A stretch of DNA of 64,000 nucleotides from contig CAZUGO010000015.1 in NCBI GenBank assembly GCA_964619935.1, positions 76,922 through 140,921 on the forward strand, written 5' to 3'. The DNA comes from CAZUGO01 sp964619935. Its GTDB lineage: Bacteria > Planctomycetota > Phycisphaerae > UBA1845 > CAIVHJ01. The position numbers and the translations under genes were made by a program. Below are positions 54,354 through 63,486 of this stretch, piece after piece. Below the pieces are notes generated by a model. That model did no database searches. It worked only from the letters and a program-made list of their open reading frames with translations, and was not told the origin of the DNA. The stretch's first letter is position 1. Every line of letters begins with the position of its first letter.

Positions 54354-55451
54354 TCAGGCGCGATACAAATCAAGGTACTGTTGGATCTTGGAATCATCAA
54401 GACCAAGGTTCCGGGCGTCGAGGGCGGCCTGGGTCCCCAGCCGCCGGCGGTGTTGCGGATCGCCGAGCAGCGTGCGGATGCCCGAGGCCAGGGCAGCAAC
54501 ATCGCCCATGGGCACGGTTAGCGCGTTGCGCTCGTGGGTGATCAGTTGCAGATTGCCGGGAATCGCGGTGCACACGATGGCACAGCCCGCGGCCATGGCC
54601 TCGATCAGGGCATTGGGCCTGCCCTCGGTGCGCGATGGAAAGACGAATAGGTCACAACTCTTGAGCCAGCGGGGCACGTCGGCCCGGACTCCAGCCCAAG
54701 TCACGCACCCCGCGAGGCCCGGTTCGCCGCTGCGGCGAGCCAGCCGGGGACCCTCGGGACCATCCCCCAGCAACACCAGATGGGCGTCGTGGTGCCGCCT
54801 GACGATGCTGAAAGCGTCCAGCAAGTCATCCAGTCCCTTGACGGGATCGAGTCGTCCGACCCACAACACCAGGGGGCGTTGCCCGGGAATGCCGACCTGG
54901 TCGGGTGGCAGGGCGGTGGCCGCGGCGAACGGGGCGATGTCGATGCCGGTCTCGACCAGGGCCAGCTTGCGGCGGGGGATCCCGGCGGTATGCAGGTGGT
55001 CGACCACGGCAAGGGCGTTGCCGATCTCCAGCCGACACAGCCCGTGGGTCCAGCGGTCCAGCCGCAGATGCCAACGGCGCTCGATCTCGACCGTCTGGAT
55101 CTCACAGATCAGCTTGCGGGGTGGGATTCCGGCGCTGGGTCCAACCAGGCGGCTGGCCAGGTTGGCGTGAAACAGCAGGGCGTGTACCACATCGGGGCGA
55201 AATCGGATCATTTCCTGGCGCAGGCGCCACAAGGCCATCGGGCTGTGGCGGCGGCCCGGCTGGCAGCCGCGGACGGCGATTCCCGCGGCAACCAGCCGGT
55301 CGGCAACCGGGCCCGGCCGGGCCAGCGAGACGACCTGCACGACATGCCCACGGCGATGCACGGCGCCGGCCAGTCGCAGGAGATGCAGGGGGACGCCGCC
55401 GACCTGCAGATCGGTGATGACATACAAGATGCGGAGCGGGGCATCAGCCAT
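54354..55451 (-). CDS. Glycosyltransferase family 4
   Basis: A 365-residue GT-B enzyme. The N-terminal domain has LRILYVITDLQVGGVPLHL, typical of the family, and VVHALLFHANLASRL. The C-terminal domain has PLVLWVGRLDPVKGLDDLLD, LVLLGDGPEGPRL and FVFPSRTEGRPNALIEAMA, containing the E-x7-E donor-binding pair in full, then an A-rich segment to the end. It likely acts at the cytoplasmic membrane in lipopolysaccharide or exopolysaccharide assembly. It starts 17 bp after the MoaB-like gene and ends the minus-strand run from 56490. Confidence 0.92.
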   Translation of the reverse strand: MADAPLRILYVITDLQVGGVPLHLLRLAGAVHRRGHVVQVVSLARPGPVADRLVAAGIAVRGCQPGRRHSPMALWRLRQEMIRFRPDVVHALLFHANLASRLVGPSAGIPPRKLICEIQTVEIERRWHLRLDRWTHGLCRLEIGNALAVVDHLHTAGIPRRKLALVETGIDIAPFAAATALPPDQVGIPGQRPLVLWVGRLDPVKGLDDLLDAFSIVRRHHDAHLVLLGDGPEGPRLARRSGEPGLAGCVTWAGVRADVPRWLKSCDLFVFPSRTEGRPNALIEAMAAGCAIVCTAIPGNLQLITHERNALTVPMGDVAALASGIRTLLGDPQHRRRLGTQAALDARNLGLDDSKIQQYLDLYRA

Positions 55452-55468
55452 GGCCTGCCCTGGGTGTC

Positions 55469-55972
55469 CTACGCACCGCGGATCACGGCTGCGGCGTGCG
55501 GCATGGCCGGCAGGATCAGCCGGTTCATGGCCAGTTCTACGGCTGCCGGAGACCCCGGCATGGCGAACAGCAACAAGCGGTTGTAAGTCCCGGCGATTGC
55601 CCGGGTGAGCATGGCCTTGGGGCCGATTTCCTGAAAGCTGAGGGCTCGAAACAACTCACCAAATCCTGGAATCTGCTTGGTGATCAGGGCGCTGAGGGCC
55701 TCGACGGTGGTGTCCCGCGGGGCCACGCCGGTCCCGCCGCTGAACAGGGCCACCTGGCAGGTGGCGTTTTCTGCAAGGCGCTGGGTGTACAGCCGGATGT
55801 GGTGTTCGTCATCAGGAATAATGGTGTAGGCCGCCACCGTGTGGCCGGCTCCGACCAGCAGATCCTGAATGCGGCGGCCGCTGACGTCGTCGCGCTCCGA
55901 GCGAGTGTCGCTGATGGTCACCACGGCGCACGGGAGGGACGGGAGGTCGCCAGCATGATGGTCCGGAGTCAT
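55469..55972 (-). CDS. MoaB/Mog-family molybdenum-cofactor protein
   Basis: A 167-residue protein of the molybdopterin-binding (MoCF_biosynth) family. CAVVTISDTRSERDDVSG opens the fold, FSGGTGVAPRDTTVEAL is the signature, and AMPGSPAAVELAM closes the active site. It adenylylates molybdopterin (Mog/MoaB type) before molybdate insertion. No other cofactor-synthesis genes are here. Its ATG overlaps the stop of the release-factor-like gene by 4 bp, so the two are coupled, although their functions appear unrelated. Confidence 0.88.
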   Translation of the reverse strand: MTPDHHAGDLPSLPCAVVTISDTRSERDDVSGRRIQDLLVGAGHTVAAYTIIPDDEHHIRLYTQRLAENATCQVALFSGGTGVAPRDTTVEALSALITKQIPGFGELFRALSFQEIGPKAMLTRAIAGTYNRLLLFAMPGSPAAVELAMNRLILPAMPHAAAVIRGA

Positions 55973-56490
55973 TTGGTGCCCTTCAAGGGTCGCAGGTCGT
56001 TCAGCGTCCGGATGTGGTTTGCCTTTCTCCAGACTGCCGGCGCGATGCCCAGGAACTTTACAAGATTTGCCGAACTGATGCCAATGGCGGCGGCGGCATC
56101 GCGGATGCGGCCGCCGCAACCCAGCACCACCCCCAGCACTTCGTTGATGACCACCAGGGCACCGTCCTCCTTCAGCCGTAACGCCAGCCGTCCTTCGCGC
56201 AGGAATTGTGCCAGGCAGTGGCTGGGCCTGTAGCCGTGCGGATCGTGCGGGCTCAGCAGCGTGGTTGCCAGGGCCATGCGCAGGCGGCCCAACGCCCGCC
56301 GCTTGTTGACATGCTGCGAGCGATCCTCCTCGGCCTTGGCGATCAGGCCGCTGTCGCGATGGTGCAACCGAACTGCTGAGCTGGTCTTGTTTCTTTTTTG
56401 ACCGCCGGGTCCGGAGGCCCGGTAGGTATGCACTTCGCACTGGCAAAGCAGTTCTGCGTCGGACAGTTCCAGAAACGGCAGCGCACTCAT
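55969..56490 (-). CDS. Peptide-chain-release-factor-like protein (GGQ domain)
   Basis: A 173-residue protein with a class I release-factor catalytic domain: YRASGPGGQKRNKTSSAVRL includes the GGQ loop that hydrolyses peptidyl-tRNA, followed by EEDRSQHVNKRRALGRL. It lacks the codon-recognition domains of RF1/RF2, like ArfB and the RF-H/PrfH group. The basic C-terminal tail of ArfB is not obvious; instead a 60-residue helical tail follows. It probably rescues or resolves stalled or damaged ribosomes (inference). It is divergent from yifB with a 116-bp gap and overlaps the MoaB-like gene by 4 bp. Confidence 0.88.
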   Translation of the reverse strand: MSALPFLELSDAELLCQCEVHTYRASGPGGQKRNKTSSAVRLHHRDSGLIAKAEEDRSQHVNKRRALGRLRMALATTLLSPHDPHGYRPSHCLAQFLREGRLALRLKEDGALVVINEVLGVVLGCGGRIRDAAAAIGISSANLVKFLGIAPAVWRKANHIRTLNDLRPLKGTK

Positions 56491-56606
56491 GAGCCCTATT
56501 GTCCCAAGTCCGATGCGCGCTGCAACGCCGGGTGACGAATTTCAGGGTGCGCCCGGGTGGTGTTCGGTACGCGCCGCCCCCGGTGGTCGCTAGAATCGGC
56601 ATCCTG

Positions 56607-58133
56607 ATGTTGGCACGTCTGCATAGTATTGCTCTGGCGGGGATTGATGCGCTGCCCTGCGAGATCGAGGTCCATGTGACCAAGAAGGGCTTCAAGGGCC
56701 CGACCATCGTGGGTCTGCCCGACACCGCGGTGAAGGAGAGTGTTCATCGCATTCGGGCGGCGCTGAACAATTGTGGCTATCCGTTTCCGCGCTCGACCTC
56801 GGTGGTCAGCTTGGCGCCCGCTGATTTGAAGAAGGAAGGGCCTTCTTTTGATCTGCCCATCGCCCTGGGCTTGATCTTCGCGGACGCCGAGATGCAGACC
56901 GCGCTGCAGGACCAATTCGTGATTATGGGTGAACTGGCATTGGACGGCCGGGTCCGCGAGATTAAAGGGGCCCTGGCGGCGGCGTTGCTGACCAAACAGC
57001 GCGGTCTGCGCGGGGTGCTGCTGCCCCAGATCAACGCCCGCGAAGCCGCGGTGGTCAAGGACCTGGCGGTGATCCCAGTGGCAACGTTGAAAGAGGCCGT
57101 CGGCTTTCTGGCAGGCAAACTCGACATTGAACCGGCGACGGTGGACATCGAATCGGTGCTGGCCAGCGCGGGGCGGTATGATGTCGATTTCGTGGACGTC
57201 CGCGGCCAGGAGCACGTCAAGCGGGCCCTGACCGTTGCCGCGGCCGGGGCCCACAACATCCTGTTCATCGGCCCGCCCGGTTCCGGCAAGACCATGCTCA
57301 GCCGGCGGCTGCCGACCATTCTGCCGCCATTGTCGCTGTCCGAGTCCCTGGAGACCACGCGGATCTACTCCGCGGCCGGCAAGCTCGCCGCCGATACCCC
57401 GCTGCTGGTGCGCCGTCCGGTGCGGGCGCCGCACCACACCGCCAGCGCCGCCGCGATGGTCGGGGGCGGCAGCATCCCGCAGGCCGGGGAGGTGTCGTTG
57501 GCCCATCACGGCATCTTGTTCCTGGACGAGTTTCCGGAGTTCATGCGCAGCATTCTGGAGACCCTGCGGCAGCCGCTGGAGGAAGGCTTTGTGACCATCG
57601 CCCGCGCCCACAGCTCCATTCGCTTTCCGGCCCGGTTCATGCTGGTGGCGGCCATGAATCCCTGCCCCTGCGGCTACTTCGGCGACGCCCGCAAGCCCTG
57701 CCAGTGCAACCCGGTGCAGATCGAACGCTACCTGGGACGGATCTCCGGGCCGCTGATTGACCGCATCGACATCCACGTGGAGGTGTCAGGCGTGCCGTAC
57801 GGCGAACTCCGCGGCGAGCGCGAGGGCACCGGCAGCGACCGCATGCGCGAAACCGTGCTGGCCGCCCGCCGCATCCAGCAGGAGCGCTTCCAGGATGACC
57901 GCACCCTGAACAGCGCCATGAGCGGCCGGGCGCTGCGCCGCCACTGCCGGCTGGATGGGGACTGCGAGGCACTGTTGCAACAAGCCATGAACCAACTGGG
58001 GCTGTCCGCCCGGGCTCACGACAAGATCCTGCGCGTCGCCCGGACCATCGCCGACATCGCCAGCGCCGCCGACATCCGCACGGAGCACGTCAGCGAAGCG
58101 ATCCATTATCGACGGCTGGATCGGCGGATGTGA
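56607..58133 (+). CDS. YifB/ComM-family Mg-chelatase-like AAA ATPase
   Basis: A 508-residue protein of the YifB/ComM family. The N-terminal ChlI-like lobe (IVGLPDTAVKESVHRIRAAL, KKEGPSFDLPIALG) precedes an AAA+ core with Walker A FIGPPGSGKTML, the APHHTASAAAMVGGG block, and Walker B ILFLDEFPEF. A C-terminal helical lid follows, and a four-cysteine cluster (NPCPCGYFGDARKPCQC) suggests zinc binding. ComM drives branch migration during natural transformation, so this may be a competence helicase. The ATG at 56607 is used; upstream frame sequence lacks family similarity. It is a single-gene unit followed by two overlapping hairpins. Confidence 0.95.
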   Translation: MLARLHSIALAGIDALPCEIEVHVTKKGFKGPTIVGLPDTAVKESVHRIRAALNNCGYPFPRSTSVVSLAPADLKKEGPSFDLPIALGLIFADAEMQTALQDQFVIMGELALDGRVREIKGALAAALLTKQRGLRGVLLPQINAREAAVVKDLAVIPVATLKEAVGFLAGKLDIEPATVDIESVLASAGRYDVDFVDVRGQEHVKRALTVAAAGAHNILFIGPPGSGKTMLSRRLPTILPPLSLSESLETTRIYSAAGKLAADTPLLVRRPVRAPHHTASAAAMVGGGSIPQAGEVSLAHHGILFLDEFPEFMRSILETLRQPLEEGFVTIARAHSSIRFPARFMLVAAMNPCPCGYFGDARKPCQCNPVQIERYLGRISGPLIDRIDIHVEVSGVPYGELRGEREGTGSDRMRETVLAARRIQQERFQDDRTLNSAMSGRALRRHCRLDGDCEALLQQAMNQLGLSARAHDKILRVARTIADIASAADIRTEHVSEAIHYRRLDRRM

Positions 58134-58136
58134 AAA

Positions 58137-58189
58137 GGCAGCCGGCGGTCTGCAGAGGCCGGGGCTGCCCTTAATTGCCTGGCAGCCCC
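58137..58189 (+). terminator. Overlapping hairpins after yifB (possible terminator)
   Basis: GGGGCTGCC (58161-58169) can pair with GGCAGCC (58137-58143) upstream or, perfectly over 9 bp, with GGCAGCCCC (58181-58189) downstream. The two stems are mutually exclusive. No long T-tract follows either, so an intrinsic terminator is only weakly supported. Confidence 0.4.
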
Positions 58190-58339
58190 ACGGTGTATGC
58201 TCCTACTAATTCGTCCGCCCACGGCATCGCCGCCCGCCGCATCGCAACGCTGTCCCCTCGAAGTCATCCGAACGGGCGGTGTGCGACGGTACCATCCGGC
58301 GCGATGACCCAGCCTCCGGGGTTGGGTGGGGTCTCAGGG

Positions 58340-59023
58340 TCATTCGTCCGTGCGGATAAGCGTTGCCCGGCCACCGGTCAGATCCGCGCACATCTGCGCG
58401 AGGATCGCGAGGTGTTCGGCCGGCAGCCGGAACCGCAGCAGCACGTCGGCGTCGAACGACTCGGCGTCGACAATGGCCTCGTGGCGGGCGAGCAGTTGTC
58501 GGACGCGCTCCAGTGTGGCATAGGGCACGCGAACCGTGCAGCCGATGCGCCGGATCTTCTCTTCGGTCTGGAGGAGTTCGAAGGCGGCTTGTGCCGCCCG
58601 CGTATAGGCGGCGACCAGCCCGCCGGTGCCCAGCTTGGTGCCGCCGAAGTAGCGGGTGATCACCAGGGCCACGTCGCCCAGATCGGAGCCGCGGACCACG
58701 GCCATGGCCGGTGGTCCGGCGGTGCCGGACGGTTCGCCGTCGTCACTTAGGCCTTCGGAGACGCTATTGCCGTAGCCCACCCGGAAGGCGTGTACGTGGT
58801 GACTCGCGGTGGGCATCTCGCGGCGGATCTCGCGCACAAATGACCGGGCCTGCTGGACCGAGAATACCGCGTCCAGAGTGGTGATGAACCGCGAGTTGGA
58901 GACGGCAATCTCGGCACGACAGCGCTGGCTGGGAATTCGATAACGCGACAACAGACGGCTCCGGTGCGGTTGCGATCCCGCGGCAGGGCGGACCCGCGAC
59001 GATTCGGCTGATTCAATGGCCAC
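58340..59023 (-). CDS. YigZ/IMPACT-family protein
   Basis: A 227-residue protein of the YigZ (IMPACT) family. The N-terminal domain shows SNSRFITTLDAVFSVQQARS, HHVHAFRVG, DDGEPSGTAGPPAM and ITRYFGGTKLGTGGLV, all conserved blocks. The C-terminal 80 residues match the ferredoxin-like domain (CTVRVPYATLERVRQLL) that may bind nucleic acid. The first 45 residues are basic and variable, so the start may be later. In yeast and mammals relatives dampen Gcn2; bacterial function is unknown. It is transcribed away from the methyltransferase gene. Confidence 0.93.
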   Translation of the reverse strand: MAIESAESSRVRPAAGSQPHRSRLLSRYRIPSQRCRAEIAVSNSRFITTLDAVFSVQQARSFVREIRREMPTASHHVHAFRVGYGNSVSEGLSDDGEPSGTAGPPAMAVVRGSDLGDVALVITRYFGGTKLGTGGLVAAYTRAAQAAFELLQTEEKIRRIGCTVRVPYATLERVRQLLARHEAIVDAESFDADVLLRFRLPAEHLAILAQMCADLTGGRATLIRTDE

Positions 59024-59129
59024 CCGCGGCCCTTCCTATTGTATCATACGCCCCGGCCGTCGCGGCGGGCTTCGGCCGCGCTGCCCGCGAGAATGACCAC
59101 GGAGTGCCCTTGTGAGAGGATCCATGCTG

Positions 59130-59882
59130 ATGACCACGCCACACCCCAACCGCCAGTGGATCGGATGTCTGCTCGTCGGCTTTGCCGGCATGCTCTCGGC
59201 CTGCACGCACCGGCCGCCGACCGTCGGTTCGGCGTCCGCCGCTCCGCGGACCGAAGCCAGCGTGCGCCCGGGGATCAACGATCGCTTTCTGCAACCGGAC
59301 ATGAATCCCGACCAATGGGTCGAGCGCTTCGAAGGTGAAAGCCGGGAGATCTTCACGGCCCGCCAGGCGATCGTTCGGGCCGTGGGCCTCAAACGCGGCC
59401 ACGCCGTCGCCGACATCGGCGCCGGGACGGGCCTGTTCACGCTTCCGTTCGCCCGCGAAGTGGGACCGACCGGCTGGGTGTACGCCGTGGAGATCGCGCC
59501 TGCCTTTGTGCAGCGCATCGGCGGGCTGGCCGACGAGCAGGGTTTCGACAACATCACGCCGCTGCTGGGCTCGGACGATCACGTGCGCCTGGCGCCCGGC
59601 AGCGTCGATGTGGCATTCGTGTGCGACACCTATCATCACTTCGAGTTTCCCAAATCCACGCTGGCCTCGATCCGCCAGGCCCTACGGCCCCGCGGCAGGC
59701 TGGTGATCATTGACTTCGAACGGATCCCAGGCGTGTCGCGCGAGTGGGTGATGGATCACGTGCGCTGCGGCAAGGACCAAGTGCGACAGGAAGTGGAGTC
59801 GGCCGGCTTCCACTGGGTGGGAGAAGAGGAGATCCCGGGTCTGGAAGAGAACTACTGCGTGGTCTATCGCCGCGCGGGATGA
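59130..59882 (+). CDS. Class I SAM-dependent methyltransferase with lipoprotein signal
   Basis: A 250-residue protein. The first 25 residues look like a lipoprotein signal ending LSAC (lipid-attachment cysteine near residue 25). After a linker comes a Rossmann methyltransferase: VADIGAGTGLFTLPFA (motif I), VYAVEIAPAFVQRI (motif II acid) and VAFVCDTYHHFEFPKSTLAS (post motif). Such fusion of a cofactor-dependent fold to an export signal is odd because SAM is cytosolic. The ATG at 59130 is favoured by AGAGGA 9 bp upstream; ATG 59124 and GTG 59112 are alternatives. It precedes the permease by 6 bp. Confidence 0.82.
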   Translation: MTTPHPNRQWIGCLLVGFAGMLSACTHRPPTVGSASAAPRTEASVRPGINDRFLQPDMNPDQWVERFEGESREIFTARQAIVRAVGLKRGHAVADIGAGTGLFTLPFAREVGPTGWVYAVEIAPAFVQRIGGLADEQGFDNITPLLGSDDHVRLAPGSVDVAFVCDTYHHFEFPKSTLASIRQALRPRGRLVIIDFERIPGVSREWVMDHVRCGKDQVRQEVESAGFHWVGEEEIPGLEENYCVVYRRAG

Positions 59883-59888
59883 GCCCCG

Positions 59889-61211
59889 GTGACGCTGCGC
59901 TCGCTGCCATCCATGGGAATCGTCTCGGCCCTGTGTCTGGTCGTGGCCAACATGATCGGTGCCGGTGTGTTTACCACCTCCGGCTTTGCCCTGGCCGACC
60001 TTGGTGATTCAACAATCGTGCTCGTCGCCTGGGCGGTGGGGGGCGTCGTGGCCTGCTGCGGAGCGGTCAGCTACGCGGCGCTGGCCGTCCGGTTTCGCGC
60101 GTCTGGAGGGGAGTACCTGTACCTTGCCCGCAGCGTGCATCCACTGGCCGGGTTTGTGGCCGGCTGGGTGTCCTTCCTGGCCGGGTTTACCGGCGCGATC
60201 GCTTTTGCCGCCGTGGGCTTCGAGCACTACGTCTTGCCGCAGGCCCAGCGGCCCGAGTGGCTGCCGCCGGGCGCCGTGGCGATCTTGGCCATCTTGGCCA
60301 GCGCCGCCCTGCACGGCTACCGCGTGGCGCCGGCTGCCCGCACTCAGAACGTGCTGGTCGGCCTGAAGTTGCTGCTGCTGCTGACCTTCATCGGGTTTGC
60401 CCTGGTGCAATTGGCACGCGGCGGCTGGCAAGGCCTGCCTGGGACCTCGGTCGCTCGCGGCGATCGCGGGTTCTCGGCCACGGCATTTGCCGTCTCCTTG
60501 ATGTGGATTTCGCTGAGTTACTCTGGATTCAATGCCGCGGTCTACGTCGCCGGCGAGATTCGGCAGCCGCAGCGGACCATCCCCCGGGCCTTGTGCGGCG
60601 GGACGCTGCTGGTCGCGGTGCTGTACTTGGCGCTGAACGCCGTCTTTCTGTGGGCCCCGCCCTACGATGCGGTCGTCGGTCGTGCCGATGTTGCCGCGGT
60701 GGCCGCCCGCAACCTGGGGGGCTCCACGCTGGACCTGGCGGTCCGGGCGCTGATCGCCCTGGCGCTGCTGACCTCGGTGTCGTCGATGGTCATGGCCGGT
60801 CCGCGGGTCTACGCCCAGATGGCCGAGGACGGCCTGTTTCCCCGCTGGCTGCGGTTCGGGCAACACGCCCCGAGGGCGGCCATTGCCCTGCAGGCTGCCG
60901 CAGCGGTTCTGGTGACCCTGGCAGCCGATCTCCGCGTGCTGTTGTCGTACTTGGGATTTACGCTGTCGGTCACGGCGGCACTCACCGTCAGCACGATTTT
61001 CATCTTGCGGTTTAAGGACACGGCTGACCGCGTGGCGGTGCCTGGGTATCCGTGGCCACCGCTGATCTTCGTGCTGGCGACACTGTGCTTCGCGGCGTTG
61101 GCGGCGATGCGCAATCCATGGGAGTGCGCGGCCGGCGGCGCCACTCTGGTGAGCGGTGTGGCTGCCTACGCCCTGCTGCGCCAACCCGCTCGTCCGGGAT
61201 CGCGATCGTGA
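59889..61211 (+). CDS. APC-family amino acid permease
   Basis: A 440-residue transporter with 12 predicted helices. The first helix carries LVVANMIGAGVFTTSGFAL, the unwound substrate/ion site typical of the amino acid-polyamine-organocation superfamily. YSGFNAAVYVAGEIRQP lies near helix 6 and VSSMVMAGPRVYAQMAEDGL near helix 8. Substrate cannot be predicted. It begins with GTG at 59889, 6 bp after the methyltransferase stop, so the two are co-transcribed; an ATG at 59913 is a possible later start. No regulator adjoins. Confidence 0.92.
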   Translation: MTLRSLPSMGIVSALCLVVANMIGAGVFTTSGFALADLGDSTIVLVAWAVGGVVACCGAVSYAALAVRFRASGGEYLYLARSVHPLAGFVAGWVSFLAGFTGAIAFAAVGFEHYVLPQAQRPEWLPPGAVAILAILASAALHGYRVAPAARTQNVLVGLKLLLLLTFIGFALVQLARGGWQGLPGTSVARGDRGFSATAFAVSLMWISLSYSGFNAAVYVAGEIRQPQRTIPRALCGGTLLVAVLYLALNAVFLWAPPYDAVVGRADVAAVAARNLGGSTLDLAVRALIALALLTSVSSMVMAGPRVYAQMAEDGLFPRWLRFGQHAPRAAIALQAAAAVLVTLAADLRVLLSYLGFTLSVTAALTVSTIFILRFKDTADRVAVPGYPWPPLIFVLATLCFAALAAMRNPWECAAGGATLVSGVAAYALLRQPARPGSRS

Positions 61212-61272
61212 GGCCGTACGACGCCACACCGCGGCCCGTGGGCCCGGCGCTGCATTATGGCCGGCCACCTTC

Positions 61273-61278
61273 TATAAT
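61273..61278 (+). promoter_or_regulatory. Possible -10 box of the metalloprotease gene
   Basis: A perfect TATAAT (61273-61278) lies 37 bp before the metalloprotease ATG. The hexamer 17 bp upstream (CTGCAT) is a poor -35, so the site is only suggestive. Confidence 0.3.
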
Positions 61279-61314
61279 GAGGGCCACCCCCGCGGGGTCT
61301 TGGGAGGTTTGAAC

Positions 61315-63486
61315 ATGGTTTCGCGCATCTCGCATTGCTTCGGTTGGGTCCTGGGATTCGGGCTACTGCTGGCTCCGGGTTTTGCCGCCGGCCGACCGCA
61401 GCGCCCGCAGATTCCCGGGCCCGCGGGCCAGTTTCGCGGGGAGGTCTGTGCCACCAGCAGCGCCCTGGACGTCTACTTGGAACAACTGGTGCAATACCGC
61501 CGCAACCCCGGTGGACGGCGGCAGGCCCTGGGCGCGAGCCCGGTGCTGGAACTGGGTGGGCTGGTGGTGTTCGAGGACGACGGCAGCTTTACAGACGACA
61601 ACAACGGCAGCGTCTGGGACCTGGAGAACAGCTCCTTGCATTTCGAGCCGGTGCCCGGCGACGACGGGTTCTTCGACGCCAGTCGCACGGCGGCCGACTT
61701 CGATCCGGATCTCGGCACGCTGATGGTGGACTGGCAGAACCAGTGGGGCCAACTGGAGTACCGATTGCCGTTTCCGCTGCCCTTCGGCACCGCGACCTAC
61801 ACCACGGCCTATGTGACTTCCGACCTCGGGATCTTCTTCGAGAGTCAGCAGCCTGACGGCAGTTCGGATCAATATGGTCAGAACGACATCGATCTGGGCA
61901 CACCGCGCATTGCGCCGCTGCTCCGCCGCGGCCCGTGGATCTGGGGCGACATCATGCGGCTGTACATCAAGGAGCAGCCCGGGGCGGTGACCTTGACCTG
62001 GCATGAACAAACCACGCGGCCGGACAGCAACCTCGATTCGGATCGCCATTTCCAGGTGCGCTTGGAGTCCGACGGGAGCATCCACATGGCCTATCCGCAG
62101 GCCCAGCCGCTGAACACCTTCGGCTTCGTCCAGGTGGTCGCGCCGGGTCCGAACGGGTCCAATCTGACCGACCTGTCGACCTTGAACGCGGCGCCGACGA
62201 CCATCCGCCGGGCGTTTGAAGCCTTCACCTTTCCGGCCTTACTGCCGCATGAAATCGAGGACGTGCTCCGGGATGTGTACGGTTTTGACGCCGACAATCT
62301 GGATGGCGTCGCCATCTATCAGAATTTCTACACCGATATCACCTTCTATGCCGGTGCCTACCACACCCAGGGCAACCCCGGCGTCGACGGCATCGGCAAG
62401 CCCAACAACCTGGACATCTCGTTGATGCACATGAACTACCTGGACCTGAGCTGGAACCATCGCGACGACGGCAGTGCCGTGTCGGTGCTCAGCCACGAGT
62501 TCGGCCATCGCTGGTTGTACTTTGTCGACGGCGTCGGTCCTTCGCGAATTGGAGCCCACCCGGCGCAGAATTCGCACCTGCCGGCACCCTTTGTTTGGTG
62601 GACTGCAATCGACAGTTCGCCGATGGGTGGGGCCAATTGGATCGACAACGGCGACGGCACGTTCACCAGCCCGCCGGAGCGGACCTATTATGCATACGCC
62701 TGGATCGAGCTGTACCTGATGGGCCTGGCCGGCCCCGGCGAAGTGCTGCCGTGGTGGTACATCGGTGACAACGCCGACCTGACGGCGCCCTACTACCCCC
62801 CGGTGGATACCACCTATCCGGGCACGGTGGTTGATTTGACCATCGACGACATCATCAATGCCAACGGCGACCGCGCGCCGGCGTACCCGGAGACCCAGCG
62901 CGATTTCCGAGTCGCGATCGTGTTGCTGACGCGGCCGGAGAATCCGCTGCAGCCGTCCGACCTGGTGAACGTGCGACACAAGATGGGGGTCTGGCGGGAG
63001 GCCTTTGGGGTCACCGTCGGCCAGCGCGGCTCGGTCGAAACCGAACTGGAGCAGATCGTCTCGGTCGGTACACCTGACTGTAACTTCAATGGCGTCGCCG
63101 ACGCCACCGACGTTCTGACCGGCGGCAGTACCGACTGCAATGGCAACGGAGTGCCGGGCGAATGCGAGAACGATTGCAACGGCAACTGCATCGCCGACGA
63201 CCAGGACTTGGCGTCGGGCACCAGCCCCGACTGCGATGCCAACGATCTGCCGGATACCTGTGACATTGCCAACGGTGCCGTGGATCTCAACGGCAACAAC
63301 GTGCCCGACTTCTGTGAGTGTCTGCCCGACCTGACCGGTGATGGCGCCGTCGATGCCGCCGACCTGGCCGGGCTGCTGGGCGCCTGGGGTACCGGTCCCG
63401 GCCACGCCGCAGATTTGGACGGTAGCGGTGCGGTGGATGCCGCAGATCTGGCAATCCTCCTGGGAGCCTGGGGCGACTGCGGTTGA
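61315..63486 (+). CDS. Secreted zinc metalloprotease-like protein with dockerin-like C-terminus
   Basis: A 723-residue secreted protein with a signal peptide (LGFGLLLAPGFAAG). Residues 30-330 form an unrecognised beta-rich region. A protease-like region centres on the zinc motif HEFGH (394-398, in VLSHEFGHRWLYF), with AWIELYLMGLAGPGE downstream. Residues 585-665 carry calcium-type repeats (DCNGNGVPGECEN, DCDANDLPDTCD and so on), common in Phycisphaerae secreted proteins. The end (672-722) has two dockerin-like Ca loops, DLTGDGAVDAADL and DLDGSGAVDAADL, each closing LLGAWG. GGGAGG precedes the ATG at 61315. The dockerin may act as a sorting or anchoring tag; no cohesin is in the window. Confidence 0.85.
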   Translation: MVSRISHCFGWVLGFGLLLAPGFAAGRPQRPQIPGPAGQFRGEVCATSSALDVYLEQLVQYRRNPGGRRQALGASPVLELGGLVVFEDDGSFTDDNNGSVWDLENSSLHFEPVPGDDGFFDASRTAADFDPDLGTLMVDWQNQWGQLEYRLPFPLPFGTATYTTAYVTSDLGIFFESQQPDGSSDQYGQNDIDLGTPRIAPLLRRGPWIWGDIMRLYIKEQPGAVTLTWHEQTTRPDSNLDSDRHFQVRLESDGSIHMAYPQAQPLNTFGFVQVVAPGPNGSNLTDLSTLNAAPTTIRRAFEAFTFPALLPHEIEDVLRDVYGFDADNLDGVAIYQNFYTDITFYAGAYHTQGNPGVDGIGKPNNLDISLMHMNYLDLSWNHRDDGSAVSVLSHEFGHRWLYFVDGVGPSRIGAHPAQNSHLPAPFVWWTAIDSSPMGGANWIDNGDGTFTSPPERTYYAYAWIELYLMGLAGPGEVLPWWYIGDNADLTAPYYPPVDTTYPGTVVDLTIDDIINANGDRAPAYPETQRDFRVAIVLLTRPENPLQPSDLVNVRHKMGVWREAFGVTVGQRGSVETELEQIVSVGTPDCNFNGVADATDVLTGGSTDCNGNGVPGECENDCNGNCIADDQDLASGTSPDCDANDLPDTCDIANGAVDLNGNNVPDFCECLPDLTGDGAVDAADLAGLLGAWGTGPGHAADLDGSGAVDAADLAILLGAWGDCG

